Positions 56,245-64,000 of a DNA stretch of 64,000 nucleotides are shown one piece after another (positions within the stretch are counted from its first letter, which is position 1; each line of letters begins with the position of its first letter). The DNA is from Ilex aquifolium. Its lineage: Eukaryota; Streptophyta; Magnoliopsida; Aquifoliales; Aquifoliaceae. A model generated the notes under the pieces. The model made no database searches, was not told the DNA's origin, and was given only the letters and a program-made list of their open reading frames with translations. The stretch covers positions 51,866,593 to 51,930,592 of the forward strand of contig OX637392.1 in the NCBI GenBank assembly GCA_951799425.1. Direction: 5' to 3'. The translations under genes were made by a program, and so were the position numbers.

Positions 56245-57520
56245 TTATAAATGAGAAGTCACAACTGATTAAGGTACCTTATGATCGATCACGAATTAAC
56301 TTAACTAGTTGTAACTTTTTTTTTAATAAGATATAATTTGATTTTTGAAAATAATAAATTTTAGTGTACTACTAAAATAAATTTTTTGATACCATGGCCT
56401 TAATCAAATATTGACACATATAGTCGCTGGGTGGGGTAAGAAAAAATTGAGAAATTTCCAATGCCCTCGATAGGTTACCCAACAAAATATATTAGGTTAA
56501 TAGCACTTTTAGTCACTAATTTTTTTTTTTTTTTGGTCCGTTTAGTCCTCATTGTATCAATTTTATTAATTTAGTCTCTAAAGTATTCAATTCGTGTCAC
56601 TTTGGTCCTTACATAACCACGTGTCATTTTTTAGACTGTATCACATGCTCAACACTTGATCATTCCGTCAAAAACATAGGGAGAGTTGTTGATTTTTAAT
56701 AATTTTGTCAAATGTGATTTTAAATTGGATTGGATACATGGGTAGTTTTGTCATTTTTAATTTAATATCATACGCTACGACATAATCCAAACATGATTTG
56801 GTATTATAAGTATAGATGTATGTCTTATCCTAACCTAGATCCCAATTTGATATACAAAGGATAGGATAAAATTGTGCTATAAGAATACCATTTGTAGGGA
56901 TTGTATGGAAATCAATTATCTTATCTCATCCTTTGTTTATACCCCAACCAAACATGTCCTAGAGGTATTGCTCTCTTATCTAAGACAGTATACATGCTTG
57001 TCTTTTATGCTTGATGGTAGTCCCAATCTCACAATAATGATGGTGTAGTCCTCTCAATCTATTAGAATATTTGGCAGTTATAGACTCTGTCTCTCTCCTC
57101 TCCTTGGGTCGTAGCCTCATGTTATGACGGTCAATGGCTATACAGTAACTCGTCACGCGTCATGGACTGACACATCTTTAGCAATCGCCTTTTTCCTCTC
57201 ACCAATAAGCTTTACGTGTGCGTGGAAATTTAACATCAAAATCGAACGAGAAGTTACAACGAAAGATAATCTAAGTTACAATTTTAGAAGTTATAATCAA
57301 TTCTAGAATATTATAGTCAAATATGAATGGTACAAATTTTAAATGTCAAGTTAACTTATTGCAAAGGAGAAGTTAAAATCAATTATGGTAATTTATCATC
57401 GATAACAATATTTTATGATTGATCACGAATTAACTCAACCAGTTGTAACTTTTTTTTTTGTTATAAGATATAATTTTATTTTTAAAAATAATAAATTTTG
57501 ATGTACTACTATTGTTTTTT
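56245..57520. repeat. Direct repeat pair 56245-56400 and 57355-57520
   Basis: Both copies contain TTATGATYGATCACGAATTAAC, then AGTTGTAACTTTTTTTTT, AAGATATAAT and AAAATAATAAATTTT followed by GTGTACTACT or ATGTACTACT. A weaker relative is at 24540-24660. Flanking text after each copy (GGTGGGGTAAGAAAAAATTG at 56432; GGATGGGGGTAAGAAGAAATTG at 57935) also matches, so a larger segment may be duplicated. Confidence 0.6.
56490..57110. other. Single arm of a MITE related to 31528-32069, then intergenic sequence
   Basis: TTTAGTCCTCATTGTATCAATTTTATTAATTTAGTCTCTAAAGTATT is arranged like the arms of the 31528 element, but no second arm is found. The remainder to 57110 shows no gene. Confidence 0.4.
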
Positions 57521-57991
57521 TTTACCATTGGTTTATCAATAATTCGTGTCTGAAGATACTTTGTAATACCAAAAATTAATTGTATAATATTACATTTTAA
57601 ATAGTAATTTTTTTAAATTGCATAATTTAAAAATAAACTGAACAGAGAAAGCAAATGAGATGTAGGAGAAAGGGAAGAGAGAAGTATGTGTAGACTGTGG
57701 ATTAACGAGGTTGTTTGATATTAGAGAATATGTTAATTTAGTTGTCTAATATTAGGGGTGTGCAGAAAAGATAATATTTATATGTGGAAAAAAAATTTGA
57801 GATGAATTTTATATTATTTGATCAAAATAGTTAAAAATTATGTCAATGTTAATCATTATTGTACATTTGTATTTTTTCTAAATTGGGAATTCAAATTATT
57901 AATTTTAATATTAGATAGATACTATCGGTGGATGGGGGTAAGAAGAAATTGATTAGAAATTTCGAAGGCCCTCCCAGCAAAATATATTTTA

Positions 57992-59037
57992 GAGAGAATT
58001 ACATTCAGATCTTTTGAAGTTTGTCACTTAATCAGTCAGATCTCTTGATGTTTTAAATATTACACACAGACCTCTTGAGGTTTGTACGCATGTAACACTT
58101 AGACTCCTGTTATCAATGTCTGTTAATATATTCATTAGTAAATTATATCTAGACCCCTTAAAGTTTATAGGCATATAATATTTACGCCTCTCAAATTTAA
58201 AATGTTATACTTAGATTAAAAATATTCTACTTAAAGATAGAACATTAAATATTTTAAATGTTACAACTAAAATTCATGTTCTATTATAATATTTATTGAA
58301 ATAAAATTAAAATTAAAAATTTAATTTTTTCTTAAAAATTATAATTAATATATAATTATACTATCTATTAGAATAATTTAATTTGGTCATCTAAATGACC
58401 AAATTAAAGTACAAAATTACCCCAATTAAAGCTATAATATATTGCTTCTTGATCCCTAGTTTAATTTTTTAGTTTTATTTCAATAGATAGTATAATTATA
58501 TATTAAATATGATTTTTTAAGAAAAAATAATTTTTTATTTTTTATTTTATTTCATTAAATGACATAGTATAACTGAATTTTAGTTGTAAAATCCATGTTC
58601 TATTATGAATAATTTAGACACCTTATTTGATTTTTTAGTTTTATTACAATATATAGTATGATTGTATACTAATTACGATTTTTTAAGAAAAAATTGACTT
58701 TTTATTTTTGATTTTATTTCAATAAATGATATAATAGAACATGAATTTTGGTTTAAAATATTTGATATTTTATCTTTAATTAGAATATTTTTGGTCTTAA
58801 TATAACATTTTAAACTTGAGATATCTAAGTATTATACGTCTGTAAATTTTAAAGAGCTTGAATATAATTTACTAATAGATATTCTAACGGACATTTGACG
58901 GCAGGGGTCTAACTCTAATCGTTACACGCATACAGGGAATCTTCTAATCGTTACACGCGTACAAGGAATCTCCATGTAATATTTCGAACGTAAAAAAATT
59001 TGAGTGATTAAGTGACGGCGCTGAGCGTAATTCTCTC
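57992..59037. mobile_element. Foldback MULE-type MITE, copy C
   Basis: The ends GAGAGAATTACATTCAGATC and (inverted) GAGAGAATTACGCTC are inverted. The perfect 9-bp duplication TATATTTTA flanks it (57983-57991; 59038-59046). The central palindrome is at 58377-58408 (GGTCATCTAAATGACC). It differs from copy B in having an extra repeat of the inner arm (58600-58700). Confidence 0.88.
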
Positions 59038-59046
59038 TATATTTTA

Positions 59047-59330
59047 TATGTGTGGTCTTCTAATATCCTCTATTTCCCCAACTCCTGCAGGTATGGATAA
59101 TCTTATCCATTTTGCTTCCTTTCTTTAACCTAGTATTGGTTTCTGGCTGCGTAGCCCAAATCATTTTCTCACATCAATTCCAAAACCCATTACTTCTGTT
59201 CATATCGATCTTCTTTTCTCGAAGATGGGTGGATTTGGTACCAACCTGCATAATGAAGGTAAGAACAGCTTAACTACTTGGATTAGGATCATCACGGCAT
59301 CAATAAGCCTTTTTAACATTCTCGATCGAT
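59047..59330 (+). other. Possible first exon ahead of the copia insertion (unassigned)
   Basis: ATGGGTGGATTTGGTACC at 59225 opens a 12-codon frame (MGGFGTNLHNEG) ending in a good donor (G/GTAAGA at about 59260). The sequence before it looks leader-like. Without further exons nothing can be said about the product; it may be chance. Confidence 0.25.
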
Positions 59331-59581
59331 GAATATGAAAGACTCTTAATCACACACAAAGTTCTGGAAATACTTTATATAAGTTTATTAAACAACTTCA
59401 GGCTTTATATAGCCTTTACATGATGAGATACTGAAAGCAACAGTAACAATCACGTACAAATCGTGATGTTTGTTACAGACTAATTCAAACCAGATTCTAA
59501 CTAGTGACTCCTAGTAAACAGGAGCTTTATTAGCTGAAGTAAACAACAACTCTAACAACTTTGACATTGTCAGACCTAACA
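59331..59581 (-). repeat. Left (3') LTR of the copia element
   Basis: 251 bp. On the minus strand it starts TGTTAGGTCTGACAATG and contains the promoter-like GGCTATATAAAGCC and a polyadenylation-like AATAAA. Confidence 0.93.
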
Positions 59582-59597
59582 ATGCCTCCCCTAAACT
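59582..59597 (-). promoter_or_regulatory. Polypurine tract of the copia element
   Basis: Just inside the 3' LTR the minus strand reads TTTAGGGGAGGCAT directly before TGTTAGG, the expected plus-strand primer for reverse transcription. Confidence 0.75.
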
Positions 59598-59617
59598 GAA
59601 CACAGTAACATTCAGTT

Positions 59618-62600
59618 TCAGTTTAAGCTCAGTGGTACCTCACACACTCCAAGCTCTTCTCGCATCTTTATAAACACATCAAGCTTCAGAGGCTTGGTCA
59701 TTATATCAGCTACTTGCTCCTTTGTGCCACAATGAATAAGCCTTACAACTTCCTCCTTTGTAAGATCCCTTAAGAAATGGAATCTAACATCAATATGCTT
59801 ACTCCTGCCATGTAGAACTGGATTCTTGGATAGTTTAATTGTTGAAGAATTATCACATAGAATAGTTGTAGGCTGTAACTGTAAACAACCAAGCTGCTCC
59901 AGAATTCTTCGCATCCAGACACATTGACAGGCACAAGCTGCTGCTGCAACAAATTCAGCCTCAGTAGTTGACAGCGTCACCACCGGCTGCTTCTTCGAAG
60001 CCCAAGAAACTGCCCCACCATTCAACAGAAACACATAACCACTCGTACTCCTTCTATCATCGATGTCCCCGGCATAATCACTATCTGTATAGGCAGCTAG
60101 CTCTGTTACATCACCTCTCTTGTAAAACAAACCTAAAGACACAGTACCCTTCAAATAACGTAGCACCCTCTTTGCTGCTTGCATATGCATCTCTGTGGGA
60201 CTAGCCATATATCTACTTAACAAACATGCCACATACATCAAATCTGGCCTTGTAGCAGTAATATACATGAGACTCCCGATTAATTGTTTGTACAAGGTTG
60301 CATCCACCTTAGCTCATCCTCCTTCCTTTGAGAATCTAGAACCTGGTACAATCGGATTCTTGACTGAATTTCCATTCTGTAAGTGAAACCTCTCCAACAA
60401 CTCACCTGCATATCTCTTCTGACTCAAATAGATGCCTTCTGGTTTCTGCATAATCTCAACACCAAGGAAGTATTTCATCTTCCCTAAATCTGTCATCTCA
60501 AACTCATCTTTCATGGAGCTCTTAAACTTCTCAAACATGCAAGCATCATTACCAGTAAAGATCAAGTCATCAACATACAGACTTATAATTAATAGTCTCT
60601 TACCTCCTTCTTCGGACTTGACAAAGAGAGTATGCTCATAATTGCACCGTGTAAAGCCTTCTTTGAGAAAATAAGCCTCAATTTTACTGTACCAAGCGCG
60701 CGGTGCTTGCTTCAAGCCATAAAGTGCCTTCCGAAGCTTGTAAACCTTCTGCTCTTCACCCTTACGAACATATCCCAACGGCTGCTCCACATACACATCC
60801 TCATCCAGATCACCGTGAAGAAACGCACTTTTAACATCAAGTTGGTACACACTCCAACCTTTTTGTGCTGCTAGTGCTAGAACCGTCCGAATTGTATCCC
60901 ATCTTGCTACTGGAGCAAAGACCTCATTGTAATCGATCCCATGCTGTTGAGCATAACCTTTAGCTACCAATCGGGCCTTGTACTTGTCTACCTCACCATT
61001 CTCGTTCAATTTGGTCTTGAAAACCCACTTTACACCAATTTTCTTTGCTCCGGTTGGTAGTGGTGTAAGCTGCCAGGTCTCATTCTTCTCAATGGACTCC
61101 ATCTCACAGTCCATAGCCTTTCTCCATTTTTCTTCTACTGCTGCTTCTTCAAAGGAACAAGGATCTTCGTAGGAAGCAAACATTACAAGATTGTTTGACT
61201 CATCTTCTCCTTCTGAAAGGCCTTCTCCTGATACATAATCTTGCAAGTATGGAGGAGCTCTCCTTGATCTATTTGCTGCCGGAGGAACTTCACTTGGTGC
61301 CTCTTGACTGACCACTGGTACAGTAGCTTCTTGGTCTTCATCCTCGGACTCTTCAGCTTTATCTTCATCACAACCTTCCCAAACCAATACATCTTGTTTC
61401 ACTTCTTCTGCTGTTCTTCCCCAATTCCAGCCCTTATCTTCTTCAAAACTCACATCTCGACTTGTCACTATCTTCTTGGTTGCTGGATCAAACAACCGAT
61501 ATGCTTTCGACTCGTCACTTACTCCCAGTAACACACAAGGGAAGCTTTTATCATCCAACTTCTTTCTTTTCTGGTCTGGCACGTGAACATGGGCTAAGCA
61601 TCCAAAAACCCTAAAGTAATCCACTTTAGGTTTAATTCCACTCCACATCTCCTCCGGTGTTTTCTCTTTCACTACCGACGTCGGACTTCTATTGAGAACA
61701 TGTGTTGTCCATCTCGCAGCTTCTGGCCAGAATCTCTTTGGTACTTCCAAGTCAGACAACATACACCGAACCATATTCATGATAGTTCGGTTCTTGCGTT
61801 CGGCTACCCCATTCTGTTGTGGGGTGTAAGCTGCTGTGAGTTGCCTGCTTATACCATTATCTTTACAGAAAGTATTAAACTCTGTGGAGGTGAATTCTCC
61901 ACCTCTGTCAGTGCGTAAAGAACATATAGGTACTCCAGACTCCTTTTCGACAAGACTCTTATAATGTTTGAAAGTTGTGAATGCCTCAGACTTTTCGATC
62001 AGAAAATATATCCACACCTTTCTACTATAATCGTCAATGAATGTTAAAATGTACCTTCTATCACTGTTAGAAGATGGTGTGATTGGGCCGCAGATATCAG
62101 CATGTACGAGCTGCAATTTCTTGGAAGCACGCCACTGACTCCTTTTTGGAATCGCCTCTCTGTGTTGCTTGCCTACCAAGCAATCGGTACATGACTTAGT
62201 TGTAGCTTTTAATGGTGGAATGCCTTTTACCATTTCTCTGTATCTTAATGTCCGCAGCCCCTTATAGCTCAGATGTCCATATCTCCGATGCCATAACTGC
62301 GATTCATCTTCTGTCATTGTTTGTAAGCAAGTAGAACTTTCTGGTACCATACTAGCCAACAACACAAACATCCTATTCGCAGTCATCCATGTCTGCATAA
62401 TCAAACCCCTTCTTGGATGATAAAGCTTGCATACTCCATGCTTTATAAGAATAGCTAATCCCCGTTCTTGAAGTTGGCCTATACTGAGCAAATTATTTTT
62501 CAAATCCGGCACATAATAAACGTCTGTAATCACCTGAGTTGCGCCCTCGAGTTTCAGCCGTATATTTCCTTTCCCCATCACTTCCATTCTTGTATTGTTG

Positions 62601-63580
62601 CCCAGCTTCACCGAATGTCTGTATGTACCATCAAAATCCGAGAAGCACTGTCTCTTCCCACACATGTGGTTGCTGCATCCAGAATCTAAGAACCACACCT
62701 CTTCCCTTTTTGCATTGTTAGTTTCCACAAAAGCCATCAGAAGCATCTCTTCTTCCTCATCAATCTCAGCATAGTTGGCTTTCTTGTTCCAACTAGGACA
62801 TTCGTATTGAAAATGCCCTAGTTGATGACATTTATAACATTCCACAGTGGCCTTGTCAAATTGCCTCCCTCTGCCTCTCCCTCGGCCTCTAGTCGAAGCT
62901 CCTCTGCCTCTGCTTCCTCTTTCATCATAACTAACCTTCAGTGCTTGCTCATCTCCATCACTCTTTCGAAACTTCTGCTCATGGACCAGCAACGAGCTTT
63001 GTAAGGCATCAACTGAAAGACTATCAATGTCTTTCGACTCTTCAATCGAGCACACAATGTAATTGAAATTCTCGGTAAGAGTACGGAGAATCTTCTCAAC
63101 GATCTTGACATCCGGCATGTCTTCACCACAGTTTCTCATGTCATTGGCTACCACCATCACTCTCCCGAAATAATCATTGACCGTCTCTCCCGATCTCATC
63201 TCCAGTAGCTCAAAATCTCTGCGAAGAGTTTGAAGTTGAGCACGCTGCACCCATGCATTTCCTTGATACTTAACCTTCATTGAGTCCCACAACTGTTTGG
63301 CCGTCGCCTTCTGAGTAATTGTCTTCAAGATGGCCTTGTCAATGGAATTGAAGAGATAATTCTTGGCCTTCAAATCCTTCAGCCTTGCTTCTTCTAGAGT
63401 CTTCCTCTGAGCTGATGTCAATGCTTCTTCACCGGCTGGTTCTGGTTCTGTATAGCCTCCCTGGACGACACTCCAATACTCCTTTGATCTAAGGAGATTT
63501 TCCATGATCAAACTCCAATGATCATAATCCCCATCAAACTTGGGGATGCACGCTTGTGAAAAGCTGTTACCCTCAGCCAT
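59618..63580 (-). CDS. Copia Gag-Pol polyprotein with one in-frame stop
   Basis: Reading from ATG at 63580 (MAEGNSFSQ), about 1,320 codons remain in one frame to 59618 except for a TGA at 60314-60316. Parts in order: gag core (IPKFDGDYDHWSLIMENLL, WDSMKVKYQGNAWVQRAQL), CCHC knuckle CYKCHQLGHFQYEC, protease WFLDSGCSNHM (DSG active site), integrase zinc motif (HRRYGHLSYKG ... CTDCLVGKQH) and catalytic D, D and E in HADICGP / FIDDYSRKVW / RTDRGGEFTS ... YTPQQNGVAERKN, RT with YKARLVAKGYAQQ, QLDVKSAFLHGDL and YVDD, RNase H with YTDSDYAGDIDDRRSTSGY and STTEAEF, ending IMTKPLKL. All catalytic residues I can locate are present. The stop lies between RT and RNase H after FSKEGG; a CGA-to-TGA change is possible. 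The annotated GTG upstream is not preferred as the start. Confidence 0.92.
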
Positions 63581-63670
63581 CGTCACACTCACCTACACTC
63601 GCAGTGTTTCACTCCCAATCTCTCGTGTTTCACTCACTTGAAACTTGCTCACAATCAGGCCTCTTTCGAA

Positions 63671-63682
63671 GCTCTGATACCA
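63671..63682 (-). promoter_or_regulatory. Primer-binding site of the copia element (initiator Met tRNA)
   Basis: The minus strand reads TGGTATCAGAGC directly next to the 5' LTR, the exact complement of the plant initiator-methionine tRNA 3' end used by many copia elements. Confidence 0.92.
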
Positions 63683-63933
63683 GAATATGAAAGACTCTTA
63701 ATCACACACAAAGTTCTGGAAATACTTTATATAAGTTTATTAAACAACTTCAGGCTTTATATAGCCTTTACATGATGAGATACTGAAAGCAACAGTAACA
63801 ATCACGTACAAATCGTGATGTTTGTTACAGACTAATTCAAACCAGATTCTAACTAGTGACTCCTAGTAAACAGGAGCTTTATTAGCTGAAGTAAACAACA
63901 ACTCTAACAACTTTGACATTGTCAGACCTAACA
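63683..63933 (-). repeat. Right (5') LTR of the copia element
   Basis: 251 bp, identical by eye to the left copy. The TATA-like CTATATAAAG on the minus strand (plus 63755-63766) is the probable promoter of the element. Confidence 0.93.
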
Positions 63934-64000
63934 GTTATGACTTTGCTTTACTGTTTCTTACCCATTTAATTGCTAATGAATTGAAACATAACCTCAAAGA
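63934..64000. other. Right flank of the copia element
   Basis: Only 67 bp of ordinary A+T-rich sequence; nothing recognised. Confidence 0.3.

Larger units (their letters stand above)
59331..63933 (-). mobile_element. Ty1/copia LTR retrotransposon, near intact, identical LTRs
   Basis: LTRs of 251 bp at 59331-59581 and 63683-63933 are identical by eye. The 5' LTR (right) is directly followed on the minus strand by the initiator-Met primer site, and the 3' LTR (left) is preceded by a polypurine tract. One gag-pol gene fills the interior. Identical LTRs imply a recent insertion. No 5-bp target duplication is visible: the left flank is CGAT and the right flank GTTAT. Confidence 0.93.

Noticed and set aside
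61183..62721. Plus- and minus-strand short frames within the copia gene
   Set aside because: Shadows in other frames of the continuous Gag-Pol frame.

Overview
The window reads as nuclear DNA of a flowering plant, probably a dicot: A+T-rich, intron-rich, with plant-specific receptor-kinase families (a malectin/LRR-VIII-2-type kinase and a STRUBBELIG-receptor-family LRR fragment) buried in transposable elements. There is no bacterial-style gene organisation, CRISPR array or recognisable tRNA/rRNA gene. The species cannot be named from sequence alone.

Layout. 1-2.9 kb: last three exons of a receptor-like kinase, with a foldback MULE-type MITE in the last intron. 2.8-16.5 kb: an old Ty3/gypsy element (Tat-like) on the minus strand, carrying an extra spliced antisense gene with a 'putative gypsy type transposon' domain; its 5' LTR holds a hAT-like element, which itself holds a MULE-like element (three-level nest, each insertion with its own target-site duplication). 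16.5-26.4 kb: intergenic mosaic of non-autonomous DNA transposons (PIF/Harbinger-, hAT- and MULE-like), simple repeats and a copia scrap. 26.4 kb: a signal-peptide first exon that fits the same kinase family. 27.0-31.3 and 33.9-37.8 kb: two gag-only relatives of the first gypsy element, with perfect 5-bp target duplications and tandem repeats that partly descend from the antisense coiled-coil exon. 40.4 kb: an isolated LRR exon beside a LINE scrap. 41.6-43.0 kb: two neighbouring hAT-like elements of one family. 43.1-47.3 kb: a decayed second gypsy lineage cut by a 2.4-kb solo LTR. 47.3-51.7 kb: a candidate Helitron containing four correctly phased exons of a STRUBBELIG-receptor-family gene. 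52.9-59.0 kb: LINE ORF1 relic, nested MITEs, a SINE, another foldback MITE. 59.3-63.9 kb: a near-intact Ty1/copia element with identical LTRs and a single in-frame stop.

How it fits together. The host genes are fragments; the readable biology is mainly transposon activity over several ages. Old gypsy copies carry nonsense codons that mostly look like CAG or TGG losses, as expected of methylated, decaying elements. The copia copy is very young by its LTR identity. The receptor-kinase pieces at 0.2-2.9, 26.4 and 40.4 kb may be remains of one or more related kinase genes spread apart by insertions. The most interesting objects are the gene-carrying Helitron, the spliced antisense gene in the gypsy element with its conversion into tandem repeats in the short relatives, and the three foldback MITEs with a conserved central palindrome.
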